A DNA stretch of 8,152 nt from Thermodesulfobacteriota bacterium. GTDB lineage: Bacteria; Desulfobacterota; Desulfocorpusculales; Desulfocorpusculum. The stretch lies in the NCBI GenBank assembly GCA_028275295.1, contig JAPWUY010000064.1, forward strand, positions 1 through 8,152. Direction: 5' to 3'. Below, in pieces: positions 1 through 7,047 of this stretch (positions within the stretch are counted from its first letter, which is position 1; every line of letters begins with the position of its first letter). The notes under the pieces are model-generated. The model ran no database searches. It saw only the letters and a program-made list of their open reading frames with translations, and was not told the DNA's origin. The position numbers and the translations under genes are program-made.

Positions 1-198
1 AGTCAATATGGTCTCGATGCCTGTCTCCACTGTCTTGTTCTCCAGGACAGGGATCTCTATGGTAGCATCCTGGGGGGGCGTTGCGCCCTGAAACCTGTAA
101 CCGCAGGCCGGGGCCATGAGCGAGAGTCCAAGGATGACTGCCGCCCCGAGGAGGATCCTTGGGCGGCTCCTAGCCAGAGAAATTCTCTCCCTCTTCAC
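1..198 (-). CDS. lptE: LptE-like LPS-assembly outer-membrane lipoprotein (N-terminal part; runs off window)
   Basis: LptE is the lipoprotein plug of the LptD translocon, which inserts lipopolysaccharide into the outer membrane. Only the first 66 codons are present; the frame is open to base 1. Reading the minus strand from a GTG at 198-196 gives a basic N-terminus (KRER), a hydrophobic stretch at about residues 15-28, and a lipobox-like A-P-A-C with the acylated Cys at 32. It is followed by GYRF and IEIPVLENKTVETGIET, the usual start of a mature LptE. The -3 residue is Ala (Leu at -5), so the lipobox is slightly atypical. The purine-rich GGAGAGG lies just upstream of the GTG. The earlier ATG at 202-200 is followed two codons later by a stop and cannot be the start. 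The gene begins 22 nt after the leuS stop; leuS-lptE order is common in Gram-negative bacteria. The identification rests on the N-terminus only. Confidence 0.85.
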   Translation of the reverse strand, partial: MKRERISLARSRPRILLGAAVILGLSLMAPACGYRFQGATPPQDATIEIPVLENKTVETGIETILT

Positions 199-220
199 CG
201 CATCCTCTCCTTTCTCCTCC

Positions 221-2809
221 TCATGCCACAAGGCTCAAGAGCTTGTCGGGTACGTGGATCGCCTTCTTTATGGGCCTGTCGCCCAGATGCTTTTTCACCC
301 TAGGATCCCTGAGGGCCGCATCCAGCACCTCCTCCTTGGAAGCTCCAACTGGCATCGTCAATTGAGCCCTCACCTTTCCATTGATCTGGACCACTACCTG
401 CACCTCTTCCTTGAGGAGCATCTCCTCCTTCCAAAGGGGCCATGGGTGATCCACCAGAGAAGACTCCTTGCCCATTCTCTCCCAGAGCTCCTCGCATATG
501 TGGGGGACAAAGGGATAGAGGAGCACAACCGCGGTCTCCAGGGCTTTCCTCATCGCTGCCTTCCCCGTCTGGTCCAGGGCATCGGGATCGAGATTCTGGA
601 TCTGGTTCACGAGGGTGCGGATGGCACTTATGGCTGTATTGAGGTGGTAACGCTCCTCGATCTCCTCGGTCACCTTCTTGATCGTTGCATGAGTGGCCTG
701 AAGCAAGCCCCTGGCCGGCCCAGGTGGTGGGAGTTCCCCCTCATAGGGCTCTATCCCCTTGAGGGATTCCATCCTGGAGATGACCAGGTTCCAGAACCGA
801 TTCAGGAACCTGTAGCAGCCTTCCACGTTCTGGTCGCTCCACTCGAGGTCCTTCTCGGGTGGAGAATCCGAAAGGCAAAAGAGCCTCACTGTATCAGCCC
901 CGTATTTTTCAACGATCTTATCAGGATCCACCACGTTCTTCTTGGACTTGGACATCTTCTCAACTCGTCCCACCTTGACTGGCTGAGAGCATTTCTTGCA
1001 GAAAGGCCCATCGGCCCTTTCCTCCACCTCCTCTGGATACAAGTAGTCGTGCTCCGGGCAGAAGTAGGTCTCCTTGCATACCATTCCCTGGGTGAGGAGT
1101 CTCCTGTAAGGTTCCCCTTCCTTGTAGAGGCCGAGGTCCCTCATGAACATGGTCCAGAAGCGAGAGTAGAGGAGATGGAGGATCGCGTGTTCTATACCAC
1201 CTATGTACTGATCCACGGGCATCCAGTAGGCTATTGCCTCGGGATCCAGGGGGCCTTCTGTGTAATGGGGGCACGTGTAGCGGCCGAAGTACCAAGAGGA
1301 GTCCACAAAGGTGTCCATGGTATCGGTCTCCCTTCTGGCCTCTCTCCCACATCCTGGGCAATTGACTCTGAGAAAAGAGTCCGACTCGGGCAGAGGAGAC
1401 CTTCCCCCTTCCAGTAAATCCAGATCCAGAGGCAATACAACTGGAAGGTCCTCGTAAGGGACCGGCACTATGCCGCAGGACGAACAGTAGATTATGGGGA
1501 TGGGCGTTCCCCAATATCTCTGCCTGGAGATGCCCCAATCCCTCAGGCGGTAATTGACCGTCCTCTTTCCTATCCCCCTCTCCTCCAAATACTGGCCAAT
1601 GGCATCCCTCGCCTTCTCGCTTGGAAGTCCACTGAAAGGTCCAGACTGGACCAGAATGCCCTCCTCGGTGTAGGCCTCCACCATGCTTCCTTCATCGAGA
1701 TCACCATGAGGGGGTTTTATGACCACTCTCACAGGAAGCCCGTACTTCCTAGCAAAGTCGAGGTCCCTCTGATCGTGTGCTGGCACTGCCATTATCGCCC
1801 CTGTACCGTATTCCATCAGGACAAAATTGGCGACCCATATGGGTATCTCCTCCTGGGTTAGGGGATTTATGGCAAATCTTCCCGTAAAGACCCCCTCTTT
1901 CTCCGTGGACTCGGCCTCCCTCATGAAGCGATCGACTCGGCTCTGCCTTTCCACGAACTTGAGGACCTCTTCCTCCCTTCCGGTGCCTTGGCAAAGACTC
2001 CTCACCATGGGATGCTCCGGTGCCAGGACCATGAAGGTGGCTCCATAGAGGGTGTCCTGCCTCGTGGTGAAGATCCTTATCTTCTCCTGGGATCCCACTA
2101 CGGGAAAGTCCACTTCTGCTCCGTAACTCTTGCCGATCCAGTTGGTCTGCATGGTCAGGACCCTCTCTGGCCAAGCTCCAGCGAGTTCCTTGCAGCCTTT
2201 GAGAAGCTCCTCCGCATAGGCAGTTATCCTCAGGAACCATTGCTCCAGTTCCTTCTGGATGACCTCCGAGCCGCACCTCCAGCAAAGCCCTGCCTCCACC
2301 TGTTCGTTGGCCAAAACGGTCTTGCACGAGGGGCACCAATTGACGAAGCCCTTTTTTCTGTACGCCAGCCCCCTCTCGTACATCTTGAGAAAGACCCACT
2401 GGTTCCACTTGTAATAATCGGGAGTGCAAGTGGCGAACTCCCTGCTCCAGTCATAGCTGTATCCGAGGCGCTTGAGTTGGGATCTCATGAAGTCTATGTT
2501 CTGAAAGGTCCAAACAGCTGGATGGACCTTTTGCTCTATGGCTGCATTCTCAGCTGGAAGCCCGAATGCGTCCCAGCCCATGGGATGGAGGACATTGTAG
2601 CCCTGCATCCTTCGAAATCTGGCCATCACATCCCCGATACTGTAGTTTCGCACATGCCCCATGTGGATGCGACCCGAAGGATAGGGGAACATCTCGAGGA
2701 GATAGTATTTGGGCCTTGTCCTGTCAATCTGGACCTGGAAAACTTTAGCTTCCTCCCAGCGAGCCTGCCATTTAGCCTCTATCTCATGGGGATCGTATCT
2801 GTGTTCCAT
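221..2809 (-). CDS. leuS: Leucyl-tRNA synthetase (complete, class I)
   Basis: Cytoplasmic enzyme that charges tRNA-Leu with leucine using ATP. From the ATG at 2809-2807 the protein has 862 residues, normal for bacterial LeuRS, and starts [15 protein letters not shown], matching the family N-terminus. A GTG ten codons upstream (2839) would add KFRSWERRQ, which looks like translated ribosome-binding sequence: GAGAGGAGG sits directly before the ATG. Numbered from the ATG: HMGH signature at 49-52; CPSC and CWRC zinc-type pairs at 159/162 and 176/179; the CP1 editing domain with TTRQDT near 248-253 and the [10 protein letters not shown] segment near 340-350; further Cys pairs (YCSSC, CPGC, FCPEH, CKKC); KMSKS at 618-622; then the helical anticodon-binding domain and a C-terminal QINGKVRAQ segment. 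The usual Pro of TTRPDT is Gln. It is divergent from engB and probably co-transcribed with lptE downstream. Confidence 0.97.
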   Translation of the reverse strand: MEHRYDPHEIEAKWQARWEEAKVFQVQIDRTRPKYYLLEMFPYPSGRIHMGHVRNYSIGDVMARFRRMQGYNVLHPMGWDAFGLPAENAAIEQKVHPAVWTFQNIDFMRSQLKRLGYSYDWSREFATCTPDYYKWNQWVFLKMYERGLAYRKKGFVNWCPSCKTVLANEQVEAGLCWRCGSEVIQKELEQWFLRITAYAEELLKGCKELAGAWPERVLTMQTNWIGKSYGAEVDFPVVGSQEKIRIFTTRQDTLYGATFMVLAPEHPMVRSLCQGTGREEEVLKFVERQSRVDRFMREAESTEKEGVFTGRFAINPLTQEEIPIWVANFVLMEYGTGAIMAVPAHDQRDLDFARKYGLPVRVVIKPPHGDLDEGSMVEAYTEEGILVQSGPFSGLPSEKARDAIGQYLEERGIGKRTVNYRLRDWGISRQRYWGTPIPIIYCSSCGIVPVPYEDLPVVLPLDLDLLEGGRSPLPESDSFLRVNCPGCGREARRETDTMDTFVDSSWYFGRYTCPHYTEGPLDPEAIAYWMPVDQYIGGIEHAILHLLYSRFWTMFMRDLGLYKEGEPYRRLLTQGMVCKETYFCPEHDYLYPEEVEERADGPFCKKCSQPVKVGRVEKMSKSKKNVVDPDKIVEKYGADTVRLFCLSDSPPEKDLEWSDQNVEGCYRFLNRFWNLVISRMESLKGIEPYEGELPPPGPARGLLQATHATIKKVTEEIEERYHLNTAISAIRTLVNQIQNLDPDALDQTGKAAMRKALETAVVLLYPFVPHICEELWERMGKESSLVDHPWPLWKEEMLLKEEVQVVVQINGKVRAQLTMPVGASKEEVLDAALRDPRVKKHLGDRPIKKAIHVPDKLLSLVA

Positions 2810-3059
2810 CTGCCTCCTCTCCCAGGATCGAAACTTCACCCATTGAGCCAGGATGATAACATCCTTTGCCGCATCAAAGCAAATTCCACACTCTCCGAGA
2901 GCCCCTACGGGATCCGGCCTTCAGTCGTCGTGGGCCCAAGGGGAGTTCCTCTTCCGGATCCTCCGGGATCAAGCCCCAAATCCTTAAGCCCCCTTGGAAA
3001 GACCTGGCCCTGATGGGCCTACCTTGGTCCCTGTCGGGAATCTGCGCCGACTTGAGGCT

Positions 3060-3088
3060 ATTATAGTCGCTCCTTGACGGCGCGAGGG
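3060..3088 (-). promoter_or_regulatory. Possible leuS promoter (TATAAT, no clear -35)
   Basis: On the minus strand, 3065-3060 reads exactly TATAAT. No good -35 hexamer lies 16-18 nt upstream (CCCTCG and neighbours), so the site would need an activator or be a chance match. If used, transcription would start near 3053 and give leuS a leader of about 240 nt. A short inverted repeat, CGACT/AGTCG (3048-3052 and 3065-3069), flanks the -10 box. A second weak option nearer the gene is TTGCTT, 18 nt, TATCAT on the minus strand at about 2883-2854. Confidence 0.3.
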
Positions 3089-3095
3089 AGAATAT

Positions 3096-3116
3096 CCCTG
3101 AAAGAGCTTTCAAGGG
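3096..3116. repeat. Inverted repeat in divergent region, operator-like
   Basis: CCCTGAAAG and CTTTCA-A-GGG face each other across an AG centre: 6 bp of perfect TGAAAG/CTTTCA symmetry, extended by CCC/GGG after one unpaired A. It lies about 30-50 nt upstream of the minus-strand TATAAT and about 100 nt before engB, where a regulator of either gene could bind. There is no following T-run, so it is not a terminator. Function is inferred from position and symmetry only. Confidence 0.3.
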
Positions 3117-3218
3117 TCCAGTGGTTTCATGGCGAGATAGCTCAAGGGATCGGCACGGGCTTAGGATCCGGGTTAGAATAGAAAGGGGAAAAGGGCTGGG
3201 CTAGAGGAAAGGTCGAAA

Positions 3219-3812
3219 TTGAAAGCGAGGGCTAAGGACGTAGGACTTCTTGCCACGGCCAAGTGGCCGGAGCAGTACCCCGAAGGGAGGGTTCCGGAGG
3301 TTGCCTTTGCCGGAAGGTCCAACGTGGGCAAATCCTCCCTCATCAATGCCCTTTTGGGTCAAAAGGGACTTGCCCGCGTGAGCCGAACTCCCGGTAAGAC
3401 CCAGTTGATTCACTTTTACAAGGCGGGAGACAGCCTGGTCTTCGTGGATCTTCCTGGTTATGGGTATGCCAAGGTCTCCCAAAGGGTTCGCCGGAGCTGG
3501 GGACCGATGGTGGAGAGGTATCTCTTGACCAGGCAGAACTTGAGGCTAGTTCTCCTACTTCTGGATGCGAGAAGGGTCCCTGGGGAAATGGATATGCAGC
3601 TCAAAGCATGGCTTGAACAGAGAAGCATCCCCTATGTCCCAGTGGTGACCAAGATAGACAAGATCTCCTCGGGAAAAAGGCGTAACTGTCTGAGGGAGAT
3701 ATCCGGGGCCTTGGGTGTGGAGATGGAGAGACTTATTCCCTTTTCAGCCTTGACCTTGGAGGGAAAAGGGGAGCTCTGGAGAAAGATCCTGGAGGAGGTG
3801 GGGGAGAGCTGA
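3219..3812 (+). CDS. engB: EngB/YsxC/YihA ribosome-biogenesis GTPase
   Basis: A TRAFAC-class GTPase needed for late assembly of the large ribosomal subunit; soluble. 197 residues, the usual length of the family. Motifs: G1 P-loop GRSNVGKS at 32-39, switch region around RTPGKT 56-61, G3 DLPG at 77-80 inside the family hallmark VDLPGYGYA, G4 TKID at 144-147, G5 SAL at 176-178. The N-terminal PEQYPEG (17-23) is also typical. The start is TTG at 3219, preceded by GAGGAAAGG at about 7-nt spacing; no ATG or GTG gives a better N-terminus. It stands alone: leuS is divergent and a promoter and terminator separate it from nuoA. Confidence 0.96.
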   Translation: MKARAKDVGLLATAKWPEQYPEGRVPEVAFAGRSNVGKSSLINALLGQKGLARVSRTPGKTQLIHFYKAGDSLVFVDLPGYGYAKVSQRVRRSWGPMVERYLLTRQNLRLVLLLLDARRVPGEMDMQLKAWLEQRSIPYVPVVTKIDKISSGKRRNCLREISGALGVEMERLIPFSALTLEGKGELWRKILEEVGES

Positions 3813-3844
3813 AGCCCCCTTCTCCAAGAGTCCCAAGATGACCC

Positions 3845-3873
3845 TTGACAGGGCCAGTGAAGTCTATTACAGT
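3845..3873 (+). promoter_or_regulatory. Sigma70-type promoter downstream of engB
   Basis: A consensus -35 TTGACA (3845-3850), a 17-nt spacer and a -10 TACAGT (3868-3873, four of six consensus positions). Transcription would start near 3880. The site begins 32 nt after the engB stop and points toward the hairpin/terminator region and nuoA, so it drives a short terminated RNA, the nuo operon, or both. It is the best promoter match seen in the window. Confidence 0.55.
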
Positions 3874-3874
3874 T

Positions 3875-3894
3875 CATGGCAAATTTTTTCCATG
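3875..3894. promoter_or_regulatory. Palindrome at the predicted transcription start (possible operator)
   Basis: CATGG (3875-3879) and CCATG (3890-3894) face each other. Inside, AAA (3881-3883) and TTT (3886-3888) continue the symmetry after one C/T mismatch, so 8 of 10 half-site positions match around the centre 3884/3885. It starts one base after the -10 box, over the predicted start point, a classical place for a repressor. The regulator is unknown; function is inferred from position. Confidence 0.35.
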
Positions 3895-3986
3895 GTCTCT
3901 GCGTGCGAATGCGATCTTCAGTGTTGGTTGAGGCGGAGGATGTAGATGGGAGGTCCATGGGTCGGAGGGCCCGTGGACTTTTTTTT
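3880..3986 (+). ncRNA. Candidate small RNA or nuo leader/attenuator
   Basis: The segment from the predicted start point to the T-run is about 105 nt and has no ORF of note. It folds by eye into three successive hairpins: 3900-3913 (UGCGU/AUGCG closed by a GCGA GNRA tetraloop, two wobbles), 3916-3933 (CUUCA/UGAGG, 8-nt loop) and the terminator 3953-3978. CCATGG at 3890-3895 could pair with the CCATGG inside the 5' arm of the terminator (3955-3960), a possible antiterminator. It does not carry the GGAAGCAGC-type core of SRP RNA and I recognise no known riboswitch. It could be an independent sRNA or a regulated leader of nuoA; a plain intergenic spacer ending in the engB terminator is the alternative. 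Confidence 0.35.
3953..3986 (+). terminator. Strong Rho-independent terminator upstream of nuoA
   Basis: GTCCATGGG (3953-3961) pairs with CCCGTGGAC (3970-3978) through nine pairs including one T-G wobble. Two more inner pairs (T-G, C-G) bring the stem to 11 bp with a GGAG loop. Eight T follow directly (3979-3986). It lies 140 nt after the engB stop and 53 nt before nuoA. Between it and nuoA a weaker hairpin (AGGCT/AGCCT inside CCCGA/TCGGG, about 3988-4023) precedes the nuoA ribosome-binding site. Confidence 0.88.
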
Positions 3987-4039
3987 GCCCGAGGCTCGCT
4001 TACGGTAGCCTTCCAGTCGGGATAGAGAGGAGCTGATCC

Positions 4040-4396
4040 ATGCCAGAGAGCTATGTGCCCATTTTCGTCTTCTTGGTTGTGAACGTGGCTGTAGCTGTTC
4101 TCATAATCGCTCTGTCCACCTATCTGGTAAAAAGGAAGCCCACAGCTCAAAAGCTCATGCCTTACGAGTGTGGCATGGATCCCTTTGGGACAGCCAGGAA
4201 GAGGTTCTCGGTCAAGTTCTTCGTTGTGGCCATGTTGTTCATAATCTTCGACATAGAGGCTGTGTTTCTCTATCCTTGGGCTGTTGTTTTCAAAGACCTC
4301 AAGCTCTTCGGGCTCATTGAGATGGTCGTATTCATAGCGGTCTTGTTGCTTGGGCTCTTCTACGCTTGGAAGAAAGGGGCACTGGAATGGCAGTAG
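4040..4396 (+). CDS. nuoA: NADH-quinone oxidoreductase subunit A (NuoA/ND3)
   Basis: Small membrane subunit of respiratory complex I at the hinge between the peripheral arm and the proton-pumping arm. 118 residues, normal length. Three hydrophobic segments at about 6-30, 60-81 and 89-111. The conserved loop contains PYECGMDP (41-48) with the ND3 loop Cys at 44, and TM2 contains the family hallmark [12 protein letters not shown] (70-81). The ATG at 4040 follows GAGAGGAG at 7-8 nt spacing. It is first in the nuo operon; the nuoB start lies inside its last codons. Confidence 0.97.
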   Translation: MPESYVPIFVFLVVNVAVAVLIIALSTYLVKRKPTAQKLMPYECGMDPFGTARKRFSVKFFVVAMLFIIFDIEAVFLYPWAVVFKDLKLFGLIEMVVFIAVLLLGLFYAWKKGALEWQ

Positions 4397-4878
4397 TGGA
4401 GAGAGGTCAAGGTTCTGTAGTACTTTCCAAGCTGGAGTGGCTCGTAAATTGGAGCCGAAAATCCTCCATGTGGCCTTTTGGATTCGGCCTGGCTTGCTGC
4501 GCCCTGGAGATGATAGCCACAGCGGGGGGGAGTCGATTCGACATAGCTAGGTTCGGGATGGAGGTGTTCAGACCCTCGCCCCGACAAGCGGACCTCATGA
4601 TCGTAGCCGGGACAGTCACTCGCAAGATGCTCCCCGTTGTCCTCAGGCTTTACGAACAGATGGCCGATCCCAAGTGGGTCATAGCCATGGGAGCATGCGC
4701 GTCCACAGGTGGGGTCTTCGACACCTACGCGGTGGTGCAGGGAATAGACCAGTACTTGCCGGTGGACGTATACATACCTGGGTGCCCCCCCAGGCCGGAG
4801 GCCTTGCTGCACGGGATTCTGAGACTCCATGAGATGGTCCTGAAGGGGCAGGCCAGGGGCACGAGCCTTCGGGGATGA
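4387..4878 (+). CDS. nuoB: NADH-quinone oxidoreductase subunit B (NuoB/PSST)
   Basis: Holds the terminal Fe-S cluster N2 of complex I, which passes electrons to quinone. 163 residues from the ATG at 4387, which overlaps the nuoA stop by 10 nt and has AAGGGG upstream. A TTG seven codons earlier (4366) also opens the frame but lies deeper in nuoA and adds a non-conserved tail. N2 ligands are visible as C37-C38 (GLACCALEM), C104 (GACASTGG) and C133 ([10 protein letters not shown]). The [17 protein letters not shown] block (61-77) is fully typical. It forms the Q-site with NuoD. Confidence 0.97.
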   Translation: MAVVERGQGSVVLSKLEWLVNWSRKSSMWPFGFGLACCALEMIATAGGSRFDIARFGMEVFRPSPRQADLMIVAGTVTRKMLPVVLRLYEQMADPKWVIAMGACASTGGVFDTYAVVQGIDQYLPVDVYIPGCPPRPEALLHGILRLHEMVLKGQARGTSLRG

Positions 4879-4881
4879 GCC

Positions 4882-5355
4882 ATGGGTGAAGAACACATAG
4901 CGGTGAGGAAGGTTCAGGAAGCTCTGCCGGATGCCATCCAGAGCATAGGGACATTCAGGGATGAGACCTGGATCGTGGTGGCGAGGGAAAGGTTGCTCGA
5001 TGTCTGCAAGTTCTTGAAGGAGGACCCTGAGCTGGCATTCGATTTTCTTTCCTTTGTGTGCGGGGTGGATTACTATCCATCTCAACCAAGGTTCGAGGTG
5101 GTCTACCAGCTATACTCCACCAAGCACCACCACAGGTTCAGGGTCAAGACCAAGGTGCCCGAAGATGATCCCAAGGTGCCCAGTGTCGTCACCATTTGGC
5201 CCACTGCTGATTGGCATGAAAGGGAGACATACGATCTTTTCGGAATAGAATTCCAAGGACACCCAGATCTGAGGAGGATCCTTCTGCCTGCCGATTGGGT
5301 TGGGCATCCCCTTCGCAAGGACTATCCGTTGCGAGGTCCCGAGAGGTCTTCCTGA
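4882..5355 (+). CDS. nuoC: NADH-quinone oxidoreductase subunit C (NuoC, 30-kDa type)
   Basis: Peripheral-arm subunit of the complex I Q-module. 157 residues; a separate polypeptide, not fused to NuoD as in Escherichia coli. The C-terminal half carries the family signature WHERETYDLFGIEF (111-124), followed by GHPDLRRILLPADW and GHPLRKDYPLRG (141-152). The N-terminal FLSFVCGVDY (55-64) also fits. The ATG at 4882 lies 3 nt after the nuoB stop, with GGGGATGAG before it, suggesting translational coupling. Confidence 0.97.
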   Translation: MGEEHIAVRKVQEALPDAIQSIGTFRDETWIVVARERLLDVCKFLKEDPELAFDFLSFVCGVDYYPSQPRFEVVYQLYSTKHHHRFRVKTKVPEDDPKVPSVVTIWPTADWHERETYDLFGIEFQGHPDLRRILLPADWVGHPLRKDYPLRGPERSS

Positions 5356-5370
5356 GGCGGGGAGGCGAAG

Positions 5371-6549
5371 ATGGAGAAGCTGGAAAGCGAGACCTTGATG
5401 CTCAATGTGGGCCCTCACCATCCGAGCACCCATGGGGTGTTGAGGGTGATCGTGGAACTCGATGGAGAGAGGGTGGTGGATCTCAAGCCAGATCTGGGTT
5501 TCTTGCACAGGGGTGTGGAGAAACTAGCAGAATCCAAGACCTACCACCAGTTCATTCCTGTCACGGATCGCCTGGACTACATGGCGGCATCTTACAATAA
5601 TTTCGCTTACTGCCTGGCTGTGGAGAAACTTTTGGGGCTGGAGGTGCCTCTCAGGGCCCAATACATCAGGGTGATAATTGGCGAGCTCAGTAGGATATTC
5701 AGCCACCTATTCTGGTTGGGGACTCACGCTCACGACCTAGGGGCCATGACCCCCATTTTCTATGCCCTGAGGGAGCGAGAGGAGATAATGAACCTGTTCG
5801 AGATGTGCTGTGGCGGCAGGCTGACTCAGACTTACTTCAGGATAGGGGGGGTTGCAGCGGACATTCCCGAGGGCTTCGTGGAAAAGGTCAAGGCGTTCAC
5901 GAACCATTTTCCCCAGAGGGTGGACGAGTACGAGGCACTTCTCACCGAGAACCCCATATGGATGGAAAGGGCAGTCGGTGTCGGAGTTCTCTCCAAGGAA
6001 GATGCCATAGCCCTGGGTGCTAGTGGCCCCATGGCCAGAGGTTCTGGACTGGCGCTGGATGTGAGGAAGGACAACCCTTATTCTAGCTACGATCACTTTG
6101 ACTTCGAGGTCCCTGTCTTCGAGGGTGGCGATGTCTATAGCCGTTACTTGGTGAGGATGGAGGAGATGCGCCAGTCTACCAAGATCATAGATCAGGCCAT
6201 AGACAATCTTCCTCCCGGCCCGTATCTGGCAGAAGCTCCAAGATACGTTCCTCCACCCAAGGAGAGGACATTGGGCGAGATCGAGGCCCTGATCCACCAC
6301 TTCATCCTCTACCAGGAGGGTCTCAAGCCTCCAGTGGGAGAGGTTTACGCCTGTGTGGAGTCTCCACGGGGTGAGATGGGATATTACATAATAAGCGATG
6401 GAAGCCCGAGGCCCTACAGGCTCAAAATAAGGCCTCCAGCATTCGTGAATCTGGAATCCCTCGCAACCATGACGAGGGGGAGGCTTCTTGCGGACCTCAT
6501 AGCTATCTTGAGCAGCGTCGATATAGTGCTCGCTGAGATAGACCGATGA
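5371..6549 (+). CDS. nuoD: NADH-quinone oxidoreductase subunit D (NuoD, 49-kDa type)
   Basis: Large Q-module subunit of complex I, lining the quinone cavity. 392 residues, typical length. GPHHPSTHGVLR (14-25) supplies the quinone-site His (H21), and DRLDY supplies the partner Tyr (Y70), 49 residues later, the same distance as bovine His59/Tyr108. The CxxC nickel-ligand motifs of the related NiFe-hydrogenase large subunits are absent, so this is a quinone-reducing complex and not an Ech/Mbh-type hydrogenase. ESPRGEMGYYI (330-340) and the C-terminal DIVLAEIDR are also family-typical. It starts 15 nt after nuoC behind GGGGAGG. The next gene is not nuoE but an ATPase of signalling type. Confidence 0.98.
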   Translation: MEKLESETLMLNVGPHHPSTHGVLRVIVELDGERVVDLKPDLGFLHRGVEKLAESKTYHQFIPVTDRLDYMAASYNNFAYCLAVEKLLGLEVPLRAQYIRVIIGELSRIFSHLFWLGTHAHDLGAMTPIFYALREREEIMNLFEMCCGGRLTQTYFRIGGVAADIPEGFVEKVKAFTNHFPQRVDEYEALLTENPIWMERAVGVGVLSKEDAIALGASGPMARGSGLALDVRKDNPYSSYDHFDFEVPVFEGGDVYSRYLVRMEEMRQSTKIIDQAIDNLPPGPYLAEAPRYVPPPKERTLGEIEALIHHFILYQEGLKPPVGEVYACVESPRGEMGYYIISDGSPRPYRLKIRPPAFVNLESLATMTRGRLLADLIAILSSVDIVLAEIDR

Positions 6550-6603
6550 GAGGAATCGCCTCGGATCGATCAGGGCTTCCACCGAGGGGGTGGCTGCCAG
6601 GCA
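6550..6603 (+). other. nuoD-ATPase spacer with small hairpin
   Basis: This 54-nt gap is the longest in the operon. CCACC (6579-6583) and GGTGG (6589-6593) form a 5-bp hairpin with a GAGGG loop. It partly covers the only AGGGGG sequence (6585-6590), which is 13 nt from the next ATG and thus too far for a good Shine-Dalgarno. There is no T-run, so it is not an intrinsic terminator. It might lower or modulate translation of the downstream gene relative to nuoABCD; this is inference. Confidence 0.3.
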
Positions 6604-7047
6604 ATGCATGCAGTCTACCAGGAGAGCTTCCATATAGAGGGAGGGGATTTCAGCAGGGCAGGGGCAGCAGCGAGCAGAGTGAAACAGATACTCAAGGAGA
6701 TAGGTCTGGATTCCAGTTATGTGAAGAGGGCTGTGGTTATCGCATATGAGGCGGAGATAAATGTCGTGTCCTATGCCACAAGGGGAAAGATGACCCTCAC
6801 TGTGAGCCCTGCCAAGATAGATATAACTGTGGAGGATGTTGGGCCTGGGATAGAGGATATAGAGCTCGCCATGCAGGAGGGTTACTCGACTGCCTCGGAC
6901 TGGATAAGGGAGATGGGTTTTGGAGCCGGGATGGGTCTTCCCAACATAAAGAAGAACTCCGATTTCCTGGAGATAGAGTCGGAGGTGGGAGTCGGCACAA
7001 GGGTGCACGCGGAGGTCCATCTGGCAAAAGGGGGTAGGCCCTCATGA
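6604..7047 (+). CDS. RsbT/RsbW-like GHKL ATPase (anti-sigma-factor-type serine kinase fold)
   Basis: 147 residues forming a single HATPase_c domain without sensor or dimerisation parts, as in RsbW/RsbT/SpoIIAB-type proteins that phosphorylate partner proteins or bind sigma factors. ATP-site motifs: N-box YEAEINVVSYA (48-58, with E51 and N53), G1 box DVGPGI (78-83), G2 box GFGAGMGL (105-112) and a late GTRV (131-134). The segment ELAMQEGYSTA (87-97) is, as I recall, characteristic of the subfamily found next to DRTGG and PHP genes in anaerobes' NAD-linked and [FeFe]-hydrogenase operons. No STAS (anti-anti-sigma) partner or sigma factor is in this window, so its target is unknown. The start has a weak ribosome-binding site. 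Its stop overlaps the next start (ATGA). Confidence 0.88.
   Translation: MHAVYQESFHIEGGDFSRAGAAASRVKQILKEIGLDSSYVKRAVVIAYEAEINVVSYATRGKMTLTVSPAKIDITVEDVGPGIEDIELAMQEGYSTASDWIREMGFGAGMGLPNIKKNSDFLEIESEVGVGTRVHAEVHLAKGGRPS

Larger units (their letters stand above)
2810..3218. other. Divergent intergenic region between leuS and engB
   Basis: 409 nt without a convincing gene. It must hold the promoters for leuS (minus) and engB (plus). Seen in it: a perfect TATAAT on the minus strand at 3065-3060; an inverted repeat at 3096-3116; a GGCCC/GGGCC hairpin with TGAT loop at 3006-3019; and two 8-bp complementary pairs that cross each other, GGATCCGG 2910-2917 with CCGGATCC 2954-2961, and CCAAGGGG 2936-2943 with CCCCTTGG 2990-2997. 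For engB, a TAGAAT at 3174-3179 would give a start point about 33 nt before the coding region, but I see no -35 box at proper spacing. A TTG-started 79-codon minus-strand frame (3113-2874) has no ribosome-binding site and no recognisable family. GC-rich 8-mers pair by chance in a region this size, so the stems are only suggestive. Confidence 0.6.

Noticed and set aside
116..1417. 433-codon open frame on the plus strand opposite leuS
   Set aside because: The opposite strand encodes an unmistakable LeuRS over the whole length, and the translated product has no recognisable domain. It is a shadow frame.
2815..2845. TTTCGATCC on the minus strand, resembling a tRNA T-loop, just before leuS
   Set aside because: The flanking 5-nt arms are not complementary and no acceptor or anticodon stem is found.
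1988..3013. 341-codon plus-strand frame opposite the leuS 5' part and into the intergenic region
   Set aside because: Mostly antisense to conserved LeuRS sequence; no family resemblance and no ribosome-binding site noted.
3074..3079. TTGACG as a -35 box for engB
   Set aside because: No -10-like hexamer at 16-18 nt; the nearest TATCCC is only 13-14 nt away and matches poorly.
2874..3113. 79-codon minus-strand frame ending 64 nt before leuS
   Set aside because: TTG start without a Shine-Dalgarno, low-complexity Arg/Gly/Pro-rich product and no recognised family. It overlaps the likely leader and promoter region.
3131..3180. tRNA-like text (GATAGCTCAAGGG and GGTTAGAAT) before engB
   Set aside because: The D-arm stem does not close (no GAGC partner), there is no anticodon stem, and the T-loop consensus TTCRANY is absent.
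6546..6749. 67-codon frame starting in an ATGA overlap with the nuoD stop
   Set aside because: The start context looks like coupling, but most of it lies out of frame inside the ATPase gene, whose GHKL motifs are clear. The product has no recognisable features.
5737..7020. 427-codon minus-strand frame opposite nuoD and the ATPase gene
   Set aside because: It spans two well-identified genes on the other strand; the product has no coherent domain.
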